DNA of 64,000 nt, from NCBI RefSeq assembly GCF_024679095.1, contig NW_026111762.1, positions 180,864 to 244,863 on the forward strand. Reading direction: 5' to 3'. The notes beneath the pieces were generated by a model, which saw nothing but the letters and a program-made list of their open reading frames with translations, made no database searches and was not told where the DNA came from. Positions 1-10,399 of this stretch are shown one piece after another. The position numbers and the translations under genes are program-made. This DNA comes from Eriocheir sinensis. Taxonomy: Eukaryota; Arthropoda; Malacostraca; Decapoda; Varunidae. The stretch's first letter is position 1, and each line of letters opens with the position of its first letter.

Positions 1-770
1 AAGTTGCAGGTGGACGCGGGCGTCGCAGAAAAGGAGTTAAAGGTCAGTGGTGTATGTTTAGGCGTCGACGCGCTTAACATGACCGTCTTCGCATATATAT
101 TGGACCTTCTAGGTCAAAGGTAATGCCTCCTAGGGTTAATGTAGGGTAACGTGGGGTTAAGCGGGGTTAATGTGGTGGAGGCGTCGGCTTGAATTCCTCG
201 AGGCTTGAGTGTCGAAAGCTTAGGGAACCGTCATCCCGAGAGTGGGCTGAAAAGGAGGACGAGGGTAGTAGCAGGCTGGCGTTCATACCGTTAACACGGC
301 GTTATTCGCACCGTTGCTATGACGAAGGCCGACGTCGCTGGCTCCGGGAAAGGGACTTGGTGGAACTGGAAGGAGTAATCTGACTAACCCCGCAATGTGT
401 AATGTATCTCTTCTTCTGTTATCGTTTAGCGTCTAAAGTATCTCCTGATGCCACAATATTGTAATACGTTTTGTAGCACGTCTAAGGTTCTTCTGCCTCC
501 ACAAGTGTACAAGTACACATTCATGTTAACGACGAGTGGCAAGGGTTGTCCTGCCACGGAATATAAGGAGATAAAGGTTTACATTCATGTTCATATGTCG
601 GACTACCAGTAGAGTTGCCCTGTCCGGAAAATGTAGAGATGAGGTGTAGTGTACCTCACATTGTATTTCATGATATCGGCAGGTTTGACCACTGTGCAAT
701 AAACGTGACGTGAAGGTTCGACGCGGTCATCCTTGGCACTCACCAACAAGCGCTGGTCACCGCGCTTACA
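1..770 (+). repeat. 5' LTR of a BEL/Pao-type retrotransposon (first ~10 bp outside the window)
   Basis: This stretch matches 6862-7791 and 8064-8776 almost base for base apart from small indels and the changes described for those copies. Comparison with the 3' copy, which starts at a TGT after a purine tract, places window base 1 about ten bases inside the LTR. The end is put at the CGCTTACA near 770, because the copies part after that point. The family call comes from the pol remnant at 5980-6765, not from the LTR itself. No promoter or polyadenylation signal was assigned. Confidence 0.8.
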
Positions 771-1685
771 GTCAAACGCAAAGGGGTTTGTGATGCCGCC
801 AAACAGGATGGATTGAGTGAGTTGCAACAGGACAGCGGTACGAGGCGCCGGACGCTGAGAACGGAATGGCTCGAGGAAGGACTGCCAAGCTCCAGGTTGC
901 CCGTCGGTTTGGCGTCGGTGTGGGTATGGTAAACCTACCGGAGGTGTCACTGACTGCTTTCGTGCTGCCGGTGAAGTGGAAACGTAGTGAAGCAGCGGTT
1001 CTGTGTGGGTGCATGAAACCTACGGATGTTTACCGACTATGTTTCGTGTGGCGTAAGGCAGGGGAAACGGGTCTGGATCTGGATAATAATGCGCAGGGCA
1101 CCCTTGTGGTGCATAACACGCCAAAAGGTGCGTAGGTGGTAAAACCTACGAAGTGAAGAGGCAGTGTTTGGTGTTCAGGGTCGTGTGTTGGAAAGGGGAG
1201 GGGTGAACCCCAACACACGTCGACTGTATGCAAGACGGAAGTAAGACGTCGAAAACGCGAAAACGACAGCGACCGTCATACGCCCGCAGTGATGTCACAC
1301 TGTCACATGGCTGGATGCCCCATCCAGCCCACTTTCAACGGACGGGGAAGGGAGGAATCTAACGCCTCTAGCGACGCGCACCCGTCGTTCGGCGCTCGCG
1401 ATGATGAGTCTGGCGGTGCTCCACTTGACACCGGTGTAACTGAGAGGCTGCGAACCTCGGGCGATGATCCGGCCCCTCTGCACGTGACGGACGACACTTC
1501 CGGGCCTAAGCCGACCGAACCCGCCTGGGAACAGCCCCTTGCGGGGGCGCTCATACCCGCCGCGCTGACCCTGCGCCAGGAAGGAATTGGCACGCTTAGT
1601 CGCAACGATGGCAGACGACCGGTTGAACCGATGGATGAGGGAGGAACGTTTCATAAGGGGTGGACCGTACCGACGACAACACATC
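771..1685 (+). other. 5' internal region of the BEL/Pao element, no recognisable gag
   Basis: This is the leader/gag position of the LTR element. Short open frames exist (866-1135 and 1289-1813 on plus, and several on minus), but none resembles a gag, aspartic protease or RT that I know. The frame at 1289-1813 only stays open by running into the tandem repeats. I could not identify a tRNA primer-binding site after the LTR. It is best read as decayed or non-coding internal sequence. Confidence 0.45.
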
Positions 1686-1689
1686 AAGA

Positions 1690-2545
1690 AACAGACGGAG
1701 AATATGCAGGGTCCTCGAATGAGGAATTAACCACGGGACGCGACATTGGGCGCGTTGTACAATTGGCCAAACCAGACGGAGAATATGCAGGGTCCTCAAA
1801 TGAAGAGAAATAAAGCCACAGGACGCGACAATGGGCGCGTGCACACTACCAAACCAGACGGAGAATATGCGAGGGTCCTCAAATAGGAAATAAACAGGGA
1901 CGCGACAATGGGCGCGTTTGTGCAACTCTACCAAACCAGACGGAGAATATGCAGGGTCCTCAAATGAGGAAATAAACACAGGACGCGACAATGGGCGCGT
2001 TTGTGCAACCTACCAAAACCAGACGGAGAATATGCAGGGTCCTCGAATGAGAAAATAAACATGGGACGCGACAATAGGCGCGTTATGTAACCTACAAAGC
2101 AGACGGAATATATGCAGGTCTTCGAATGAGGAAATAAACACAGGACGCGACAATGGGCGCGTTTGTACAACCTACCAAACCAGACGGAGAATATGGGGTC
2201 CTCGAATGAGGAAATAAACACAGGACGACAATGGGCGCGTTTGTGCAACTCCTACCAAACCAGTAAAGACGAATATGCAGGGTCCTCGAATGAGCAAATA
2301 AACACAGGACGCGACAATGGGCGCGTTATGCATCACTTAAACCAGGGCGCGGACGGAGAATATGCAGGGTCCTCGAATGAGGAAAATAAACACCGCCGGG
2401 GACGCGACAATGGACGGGACGCGACATTGGGCGCGTTGTACAACTACCAGCTGAACTACAGGGTCCTCGAAAGAGGAAAGATACACCAGGACGCGACATT
2501 GGGCGCAGCAATCTATCCTGTGCAACCTACCGAATACAGGACGTG
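1690..2545 (+). repeat. Minisatellite I, ~80-bp unit, about 10 copies
   Basis: A unit containing GACGGAGAATATGCAGGG, a TCCTCGAATGAGGAAATAAA segment and CGCGACAATGGGCGCGT recurs about every 80 bases (near 1693, 1773, 1858, 1938, 2021, 2101, 2184, 2268, 2352 and later). Copies differ by small indels. Open frames with a repeated GEYAGSSNEE peptide come from the repeat and are not taken as genes. Confidence 0.9.
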
Positions 2546-2870
2546 ACAATGGGTGCGTTGTGCAACCTACCTGTGCAACCTACCAAATACGGGACGTGAC
2601 AATGGGTGCGTTGTGCAACCTACCTGTGCAACCTACCAAATACGGGACGTGACAATGGGTGCGTTGTGCAATCCCTTGTGTAACCTACCAAATACAGGAC
2701 GTGACAATGGGCGACGTTGTGCAACCTACCTGTGCAACCTACCAAATACGGGACGTGACAATGGGCGCGTTGTGCAATCTACCTGTGCAACCTACCAAAT
2801 ACGGGACGTGACAATGGGCGCGTTGTGCAACCTACTTGTGTAACCTACCAAATACGTAAGAAGGAAGCGC
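2520..2870 (+). repeat. Minisatellite II, ~53-bp unit, 6-7 copies
   Basis: The unit contains ACGTGACAATGGG and GCGTTGTGCAACCTACC, with starts near 2541, 2594, 2648, 2699, 2754 and 2807. It shares the GACAATGGGCGCGTTGTGCA core with minisatellite I but lacks the GAATATGCAGGGTCC half. It therefore looks like a shortened derivative that was re-amplified. Confidence 0.85.
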
Positions 2871-3114
2871 AAAAAGAGGTCCTCGAGTGGCGAAACAATA
2901 CACACGGGATGTGACATTGGGCGCGTTGTACAAACAATCGATGAGGGAGGCGCTAAGAGGGGGCCACTTCCGTCAGGGCGAGCCATGGCGGCTCAGAAAC
3001 AATGCCGTGAGATGGATGGGGAAGAGGCTGAGTATCGCAGAGGGAGACAACACACAGGGGCGCGCAAAATAAGGTCTTCTCATTGGGGCGGACCGTGACC
3101 CACGGACCCGCAAT
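2871..3114. other. Spacer between minisatellites II and III
   Basis: The left part still carries fragments of the minisatellite I/II motif (a GTCCTCGA piece and a GACATTGGGCGCGTTGTACAA piece). The remainder is GC-rich unique sequence. No coding signal was recognised. Confidence 0.5.
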
Positions 3115-3600
3115 AAAATAGAGGGAGAAGATACAGCCTCCGATAACGGGAGGGAGGTCCCAGGCGCACTCAAAAGGGGCCGGGATGCAGCCTCCGATAA
3201 CGAGGGAGGAGGCCCCAGGCACTCAAAAGGGGGCGGGGATACAGCCTCCGATAACGAGGAGTGAGCACCAGGCGCGCACTCAAAAGGGGCGTTGGGATAC
3301 AGCCTCCGGAGAGGCCCAGGCGCACTCAAGGGGCCGAGGATACAGCCTCGATAACGAGGGAGGCCCCAGGCGCACTCAAAAAGGGGGCCGAGATACAGCC
3401 TCCGATAACGAGAGGAGGCCCCAGGCGCACTCAAAGGGCCAGGGATACAGCCTCCGATAACGAGGGGAAGCCCCAGGCGCACTCAAAAAAGGGGGCCGGG
3501 GATACAGCCTCCGATAACGAGGGACGGAGGCCCCAGGCGCACTCAAAAGGGCCCCTCCGATAACGAGAGGGGAGCCCCAGAGCGCACTCAAAAGGGAGAA
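3115..3600 (+). repeat. Minisatellite III, ~52-bp unit, about 9 copies
   Basis: The unit is built from GATACAGCCTCCGATAACGA, a GGAGGCCCCAGGCGCACTC block and AAAAGGGGCC, with copies near 3137, 3190, 3245, 3302, 3344, 3399, 3451, 3509 and 3556. Several copies carry short deletions. Long open frames on both strands here (for example 2973-3482 minus) are repeat artefacts. Confidence 0.9.
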
Positions 3601-3789
3601 CAAAGGACCCGTCGTGAGATCGACGGGGTAGAGTCTTAAGTCCCAATGCCCCCAGACCAAACGATGAAAGGAAAGAAGGGGCAAGACCGGACGGGATGGC
3701 ACCCTACTAGAAACAGTGCGCATGATGCAGGCGAAGCTTCCCCCTCTCTACTCGGGTAGTGGTGAAGACTATTGGGCGTTCAGAAGTAG
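3601..3789. other. Spacer between minisatellites III and IV
   Basis: This is unique sequence with no recognisable coding or repeat signal. Confidence 0.4.
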
Positions 3790-4335
3790 CTTTCGTGAGT
3801 GCATGGGCCGTGAGGAGGTCACAGTTAAGGTGAACGTTTGTGCGTGTAATGGGCCGTGAGGAAGTCACGGTTGTGAAAACACGGTTGTGAGGGTGAACGT
3901 CTGTGCGTGTGTGTGGGCCGTGAGGGAAGTCACGGTTGTGAAGAAAACCAGTTGTGAGGTGAACGTTTGTGCGTGTGTGGGCCGTGAGGAAGTCACGGTT
4001 GTGAAGGAAAACCAGTTGTGAGGGTTTGTGAACTATGGGTGGGCCGTGAGGGAAGTCACGGTTGTGAAGGAAAACCCGGTTGTGAGGAGTGAACGTTTGT
4101 GCGTGTGTGGGCCGTGAGGGAAGTCACGGTTGTGAAGGAAAACACGGTTGGGAGGAGTGTACGTTTGTGCGTGTGTGGGCCGTGAGGGAAGTCACGGTTG
4201 TGAAGGAAAACACGGTTGCGAGGAGTGAACCTCTGTGCGTGTGTGGGCCGTGAGGGAAGTCACGGTTGTGAAGGAAAACACGGTTGCGAGGAGTGAACCT
4301 CTGTGCGTGTGTGGGCCGTGAGGGAGGTTCCCACA
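3790..4335 (+). repeat. Minisatellite IV, ~67-bp unit, about 9 copies
   Basis: The phrase GGGCCGTGAGG recurs near 3803, 3848, 3916, 3977, 4040, 4107, 4176, 4244 and 4312. It is followed in each unit by AAGTCACGGTTGTGAAGGAA and a GTTTGTGCGTGTGT stretch. The right-hand copies are the most alike, which suggests recent local expansion at that end. Confidence 0.9.
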
Positions 4336-4484
4336 TCAAGAGGAATTGGCTCTTCAGACGAAAACGTCTCCTTAATTGACCACGATGGGTGAATGCCCGT
4401 CACCGCGATCCAACATCAGCCAGTAGTATTACCGAGGATTCTTCGCAGATCTTGCCCAACCTGGTAATAAGTTCTGATAAGTCC

Positions 4485-5000
4485 TAAATGCTCTCCTTCA
4501 AACAAATAAATGTCCAGGACAAGACAATGTATATCCTATCTTACTGAAGGAACCGATCGACGACATACTCTCCTCTTTCACGACCGGACTCGATATGCCC
4601 TTTTTTGTCCAGATTGGGCAAGATTCGAATATGTGTTAAGACAGGAGAACCGGATAATGACAGGCCCATCAGTCTAACTTCATTAGTAGGGAAGCTACTC
4701 GGGAGCATGAGTAGAGACAACTTTGTAAGTTGCCGTGACAGTCACCCATTAATAAAGGATTCTCAACATGGCTTCCGTCGCGAGAGGTTCTGTTTATCGA
4801 ACCTAGTGCCTTTTTCGATGACCTCGTCAAGGTTTATGACGTAACCAAATCACTGGATGTAGTCTTTCTCGATGTTCAGGAATTCGACGTTAATGCACCT
4901 ATGACATCGCATGTTGGTTGCGCGCTTGAGCAACGAGTGGTGGGCGATGGATTTGACTCGAGCATGGGCGCTCGGCCCAGTGCTGGGATCGGTCGGGTGT
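4485..5000 (+). pseudogene. Decayed CR1-like (Rex1-like) LINE reverse transcriptase fragment
   Basis: Conceptual translation in shifting frames gives pieces of the finger and palm region of a non-LTR RT. These are a CPGQDNVYP-like motif near 4512, a NDRPISLTSLVGKLL motif near 4655-4700, SQHGFR near 4760, and VFLDVQEFD near 4860-4890 in place of the usual FDKVPH palm motif. The same family occurs at 44770-46060 and, as its 3' part, at 26205-26915. Frameshifts and stops break it throughout. It lies inside the BEL/Pao element and so is probably an insertion there. The clade name is my reading of the motifs. Confidence 0.7.
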
Positions 5001-5979
5001 AGTTTTTGATTCATGGGGGATTGTCCGGTGACGATGTTTGTTTGGGCGTGTGTGAGGCGGGGTGACTGGGCCGAGGAGTTTTTCCCCGGAGGCTGCTTCT
5101 TATTGTAAACTGTAAATGTCGGGGTTTTTTTTCGCTCAATGGCGCAGTCCCTCTCTCTCCGCGTGCCTTTGTTTAATTCCTACATATCTTGTTCCTGTTG
5201 CTGCCGCCTGTGTTTCTTGGTGTTGACTGTTGTAGTTCAGACGCTTTCTTGTGTATCTTGTGCTTTGGAGTCACGGCGAGAGTACCCTTTCTCGGACGGG
5301 TGTCTTCCCTGCGGGCTCTTTGGTCGTCCGTTGTCTTGATTCTGCGGTGTTTTGTTTTGGGCGTGCGGGCACGCCCCACGGGGGTAGTGTTATCGCTGTT
5401 TGGAGACATGGCGATATGAGTGAGAGAGGGTGAGAAGTGGAGAGAGATGAGAAGAGAGGTGTACTATCAACGTGAATGTTTATGACTTTACGGTCAGAGA
5501 GGTCATCAAATCCATGGTATCCTTTGTTCAGAGCCATGAGTATGTCCCATACATGAGGGACGCGAGTACGAAGGCCCCGGCAAAGGGCAGACGGTTAAGG
5601 AAATTGGTGCAGGGAAGACGAGGCGGACGAGCGACCGAGAGCCCGAGGTGTGTATAGACCCTGACAGTGTAAGTTCCGTTGAAGTTGTGTTCTTATGTGT
5701 ATGTACGTCAGGCCGTCGGACACCTGACGGTGTATAATAATGTGTTATACTGATCCATGTATTGTCTTTTGTACTCGACTGGACAGCAATCAGTTATCAC
5801 GATGTATCAATGCAGTGATGAGAATAGTTAACGATAGATGATTCTCGGAGTGTGATGGTATGTACTGCATATTGACAGGTTTGATCGATAAAACTAGTTA
5901 TCGCATCAGACAGACGGGTCCTTCCTTCACCATCAACTGACTGCCCCTGCCGGGCCGTTACAGGAGAGAACGTCCTATG
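5001..5979. other. Unassigned interior of the BEL/Pao element
   Basis: This sequence of about 1 kb is partly T/G-rich. The first part may be the degraded continuation of the CR1-like fragment. No conserved protein motif could be read in any frame. Several short overlapping frames near 5139-5540 on both strands look accidental. Confidence 0.4.
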
Positions 5980-6765
5980 GCATGCTTCCGTGGCCAGTAC
6001 TGGGTGGTCGCGGGCCGCCCCTTGATCGACCGGCTCTTGCGTCACTGTTTCGTTTGTCGCCGGGTGAACAGCACGCCGCTGGTGCAACGCCAGGGCGAGT
6101 TGCCGGTGGAACGGATCGCTGCGCGCATTTAGCGGTCCTGGACTTCCTCGATGCTGCCGCTTTCCTCACCGCCCTCATGCGCTTCATCGCACGGCGCGGC
6201 CTGGGGCTGGCGAGACGACGCCAAGGTGGAAGAAACCTTACATCGGAGGGCCATCGCGTGGGTCTTCCTGTCCCCTGCCGCCTCGCACATGGGCGGCGTG
6301 TGGGAACGACTGGTCCGTTCTGTCCGCAAGATCCTGTCCTCCATCATTGGCACCCAGCGTCTTGACGCCGACCGGCTGCGCACGTTGTTTTGTGAGGTAG
6401 AGGCCACTCTCCTTCGCCGCCCCCTTCCGGCCTCCCCGGGTGATGCTTCTGTGCCTACGGCGCTTACTCCTGACCGTCTTCTGCGCGTCGGGGCTGGTTT
6501 CCCCTTACCCCGGGAAGAGCGTTCCTTGGGCGACACTTTCCGCCGTCGTTGGACCCATCCTCAGGCCCTGGCTGCTCGGTTCTGGGTCCGCTGACGGGCG
6601 GAGTATCTCCACACCCTCCGCACTCGTCTTGGCAGGGTTCTTCCGGTCTTCCCGGGTTCCGGTGGTTTGATTCGGAGGGTCCGCCTTCACACCGACTCGG
6701 GAACTCTCGTTCGCCCCGTCGTCACACTCTGTCTGCTCGAGGGTGCTCTCGCTTCCTCTCCGCCC
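5980..6765 (+). pseudogene. BEL/Pao pol 3' end (integrase zinc-binding and core remnants), broken
   Basis: Translation across frames gives the C-terminal part of a BEL/Pao polyprotein. A QYWVVAGRPLIDRLLRHC segment near 5990-6060 fits the integrase zinc-binding region. Near 6130-6210 there is an LDAAAFLTALMRFIARRG segment from the integrase core. From about 6260 a long open stretch contains PAASHMGGVWERLVRSVRKI, then CEVEA and an ALTPDRLL motif, which is typical of the BEL/Pao integrase C-terminal half. An RVRLHTDSGTLVRPVVTLC segment near 6680-6740 is the usual pol tail just before the 3' LTR. Frameshifts, a stop near 6130 and internal deletions (the stretch carrying the central core residues is missing) make it non-functional. 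Gag, protease, RT and RNase H were not found. Confidence 0.85.
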
Positions 6766-6837
6766 TTGCCTTCGGCCGCTGCGCGCTGACGCCTGGTGGC
6801 TGCTGGTTGCCCTTTTCTGGTTGTTTGCGCCGCGCGC

Positions 6838-6851
6838 AATCAAGGGGGGAG
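6838..6851 (+). promoter_or_regulatory. Polypurine tract before the 3' LTR
   Basis: A purine run (AAGGGGGGAG) lies directly before the TGTAGCC that begins the 3' LTR. This is where plus-strand DNA synthesis is primed in LTR retrotransposons. Its position between the pol tail and the LTR fixes the LTR boundary. Confidence 0.7.
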
Positions 6852-7791
6852 TGTAGCCGCGGTGCCGCAGGTGGACGCGGCGCCGCGGAAGGGTTAAAGG
6901 TCAGTGGTGTATGTTTACACGTCGACGCGCTTATCAGGACCGTCTTCGCCCATATATTGGACCTACTAGGGTCAAAGGGTAATGCCTCCTAGGGTTAATG
7001 TAGGGTAACGTGGGGTTACGGGGTTAATGTGGTGGAGGCGTCGGCCATTCCTCGAGGCTTGAGTGTCAAGAGGGAACTGTCATCCCGAGAGTGGGCTGAA
7101 AGCAGGACGAGGTAGTAGCAGGCTGGCGTTCATACCGTTAACACGGCGTTATTCACACCGTTAAGGACGAAGGCCGACGTCGCTGGCTCCGGAAAGGGAC
7201 TTGGTGGAACTGGAAGGAGTAATCTGACTAACCCCGCAATGCGTACGTATCTCTTCTTCTGTTATCGTTTAGCGTCTAAGTATCTCCTGATGCCACAATA
7301 TTGTAATACGTTTCCTTAGCGTCTAAGGTTCTTCTGCCTCCCACAAGTGTACAAGTACATTCATGTTAACGACGAGTGGTAAGGGTTGTCCTGCCACGGA
7401 ATATAAGGATAAGGTTTACATTCATGTTCATTTTTTTTTTTTTTTTTTGGTCACATGACCTATAGCGCGGTGACATTTTCCAGTGGGGCTGATGGTCATT
7501 GAGCTTCTTCCCGATGCGATCTAAATAGCCGTTCTGGCAGGCAGTGGCTTATCATCTGGAGGCTCTCTTTAATCTAAGTCTAGGTCCGGGTTGATGATCA
7601 ATTATCTTCTGGACTGTATGTGGGTGATTCAAACCATCGCAATGAAAATCAACTTGAACGCTTTACCATGTCGGACTGTAGAGAGTTGCCCTGTCCCGGA
7701 AAATGTAGAGATAAACGTGACGTGAGTTCGACGCAGCGGTTTCAGTCATCCTTGGCACTCACTCAACAAGCGCTGGTCACCGCGCTTACAG
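6852..7791 (+). repeat. 3' LTR of the BEL/Pao element, interrupted by a SINE
   Basis: It begins TGTAGCC and ends CGCTTACA, matching the 5' LTR. Against the copy at 8064-8776 it differs in two ways: an insertion at 7431-7667 (an antisense SINE), and loss of about 67 bp between GTAGAGAT and AAACGTGACG near 7712. An AT dinucleotide at both edges of that deletion suggests repair by microhomology. The LTR is followed directly by TA repeats, so no target duplication can be read. Confidence 0.85.
7431..7667 (-). mobile_element. Antisense, 5'-truncated copy of tRNA-derived SINE family 1 inside the LTR
   Basis: An 18-T run at 7431-7448 is the reverse of a poly(A) tail. Read on the minus strand, the insert contains a CCCACATACAGTCCAGAAGA stretch, an ATCATCAACCCGGA stretch and, next to the tail, GCGCTATAGGTCATGTGACC. 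These match the body and tail of the SINEs at 46777-47463. The tRNA-like head is missing. The LTR sequence resumes cleanly at ATGTCGGACTG. Confidence 0.75.
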
Positions 7792-8063
<272 letters not shown>

Positions 8064-8776
8064 AAAGGTCAGTGGTGTATGTTTACGCGTCGACGCGCTT
8101 ATCAGGACCGTCTTCGCCCATATATTGGACCTACTAGGGTCAAAGGGGAATGCCTCCTAGGGTTAATGTAGGGTAACGTGGGGTTACGGGGTTAATGTGG
8201 TGGAGGCGTCGGCCATTCCTCGAGGCTTGAGTGTCAACAGGGAACCGTCATCCCGAGAGTGGGCTGAAAGGAGGACGAGGTAGTAGCAGGCTGGCGTTCA
8301 TACCGTTAACACGGCGTTATTCACACCGTTAAGGACGAAGGCCGACGTCGCTGGCTCCGGAAAGGGACTTGGTGGAACTGGAAGGAGTAATCTGACTAAC
8401 CCCGCAATGTGTACGTATCTCTTCTGTTATCGTTTAGCGTCTAAGTATCTCCTGATGCCACAATATTGTAATACGTTTCCTTAGCGTCTAAGGTTCTTCT
8501 GCCTCCCACAAGTGTACAAGTACATTCATGTTAACGACGAGTGGCAAGGGTTGTCCTGCCACGGAATATAAGGATAAGGTTTACATTCATGTTCATATGT
8601 CGGACTGTAGAGAGTTGCCCTGTCCCGGAAAATGTAGAGATGAGGTGTAGTGTACCTCACATTGTAATGTTTCATGATATCGGCTTGCAGGTTTGACCAC
8701 TGTGCAATAAACGTGACGTGAGTTCGACGCAGCGGTTTCAGTCATCCTTGGCACTCACTCAACAAGCGCTGGTCAC
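8064..8776 (+). repeat. Third BEL/Pao LTR copy, both ends clipped
   Basis: It is nearly identical to the LTRs at 1-770 and 6852-7791. It lacks about the first 40 bp and ends at GCTGGTCAC instead of continuing to CGCTTACA. Both ends run straight into TA repeats. It keeps the segment deleted from the 3' LTR and has no SINE, so it shows the form of the LTR before those changes. It may be a solo LTR or a product of recombination between LTRs. Confidence 0.85.
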
Positions 8777-8781
<5 letters not shown>

Positions 8782-8813
<32 letters not shown>

Positions 8814-8840
8814 TACAAACAAACATAAATACAGACATAA

Positions 8841-8890
<50 letters not shown>
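8782..8890. repeat. (TA)n microsatellite with a central ACAAACATAAATACAGA spacer
   Basis: Two TA blocks (8782-8812 and 8850-8890) flank an A-rich spacer. The 5' end of LINE copy A1 follows immediately. Confidence 0.95.
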
Positions 8891-8893
<3 letters not shown>

Positions 8894-9232
8894 GAGTAGG
8901 TAGGAAGACACCTACCGAACGGTCGTGAGCTACTCCCGGTGAGGATATATGGGAGGCGAGGAGGGTGCTGAAGCCCTTCAAAGACCCTTCCCATGTCCTC
9001 ACTAACCGTTTCCCTTTTGTCTCATTAACACCAGAGAGCAGTTCAGCATGCTCTCAAAAGACAGTTCCTCTTTCTTTCTACACCACACTACATTCACAGA
9101 ACACACACACCTTTTCCCAAAGTTCAAAATTCAAAATGGCTAACGAAAACACCGCCTCGGAGTCCCCGCCTGGGGGTGGGGGACCATAAATTCCCCCAGG
9201 GAGGACTCCCCTTCTGGCTGCTGACTTGAGAG

Positions 9233-10159
9233 GTGTCTGATAACTCCTCGAACCTCTTCCTTATCAATTTCTGCAACATTCGTGGGCTTCTTTCTAATTT
9301 TCATTCTGTGGAACACCATCTCTCCTTCTATAAACCTCACCTTTTCCTCACCGAAACACAGGTTCCTGAGGCTACTGACAGCAACCTCTACTCTGTTCCC
9401 TCTTACTATCTCTATCCTAAATTTCAAGCTAAAGCTGGATGTTGCGCCTACGTGCGCAGCGACATCACTTGCTCTCGTGCCCACGACCTTGATTCTTCAG
9501 AATTTTCCACCATCTGGCTAAGACTTCATTGTCATTCTATTACTAAATACATCTGTGCTGTTTATCTCTCGCCTAACTCTACTAACTATGTAAAATTCTT
9601 TGACTATTTGAACTCTAAAGTGGAGCACATCTTGACTCACTCTCCCTTTGCTGAAATCTCCATCTTGGGAGATTTCAATGTTCACCACCAGCTTTGGCTT
9701 TCATCCTCTTTCGCTGACCAGCCTGGTGAACAAACCTACAGCTTTGCTCTCCTCAAGGACCTACAGCAGTTGGTTCAGCACCCTACTCGTATTCCCGACC
9801 GTCTTGGAGACAGGCCCAACATTCTAGACCTCTTCCTTTTCTCTAATCCTTCTGCTTACTCTGTCAAACTGTTCTCTCCGTTGGGCTCCTCCGATCATAA
9901 CCTTATTTCTGTATCCTGTCCTATCGCTCCTGTACACCCTCTGGACCCACCGAATAGGCGATGCTTCTGGCATTTTGCTTCAGCTCGGTGGGACGACCTG
10001 AGGATGTACATTTCCGATTTCCCGTGGAATGATTACTGCTTCCAGGAGAGAGACCCCTCTGTGTGTGCTCAGCGCATCACAAAGGTTATTGATTCTGGAA
10101 TAGAGGCATACATTCCACGTACTTTTTCTACTCCTCATGCTAAAAAAGCCTTGGTTTAG
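9233..10159 (+). pseudogene. LINE A1 endonuclease and linker reading frame
   Basis: This is the N-terminal half of the LINE protein, an apurinic/apyrimidinic-type endonuclease that nicks target DNA. Visible motifs are NFCNIRGL at the start, FLTETQ (catalytic Glu) near residue 38, a YLSPNS motif, [12 protein letters not shown] (catalytic Asp/Asn) near residue 145, and a GSSDHNLIS motif (catalytic Asp-His) near residue 220. The frame has no true ATG at its start. In A1 the reading frame upstream (ATG at 9136) hits a stop at 9187. A run of A at 10141-10146 carries one extra base compared with A4 and shifts the frame, ending the protein at KKALV. Confidence 0.8.
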
Positions 10160-10399
10160 TCATGTTTGTTCTCGTGCTATTAAAGATAGAGAGGCAGCTC
10201 ACAAAAGGTTCCAGAGCCTTCGAACAACCGCTAACTTTGATCTTTACATTTCAGCCCGGAATCGTGCCAAATCTATTCTCTGACTTACCAAAACTTCTTT
10301 TATAAATAGAAAATGTCAACACCTTGCTTCTTCTAGTTCTTCCCGTGACTTCTGGCATCTAGCCAAGAATATCTCCTCCAATTTCACTTTTTCCTCTTT

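Noticed and set aside
771..800. Primer-binding site after the 5' LTR
   Set aside because: The sequence after the LTR (GTCAAACGCAAAGGGG) does not match a tRNA 3' end that I can identify with confidence.
1289..3563. Open frames across minisatellites I-III, such as the GEYAGSSNEE repeat protein
   Set aside because: The peptide repeats follow the DNA repeat, copies carry non-triplet indels, and no known domain is present.
5139..5420. Membrane-protein-like frames rich in Cys, Leu and Phe
   Set aside because: Overlapping frames on both strands are open because of T-rich composition; none has a supported start or homology.
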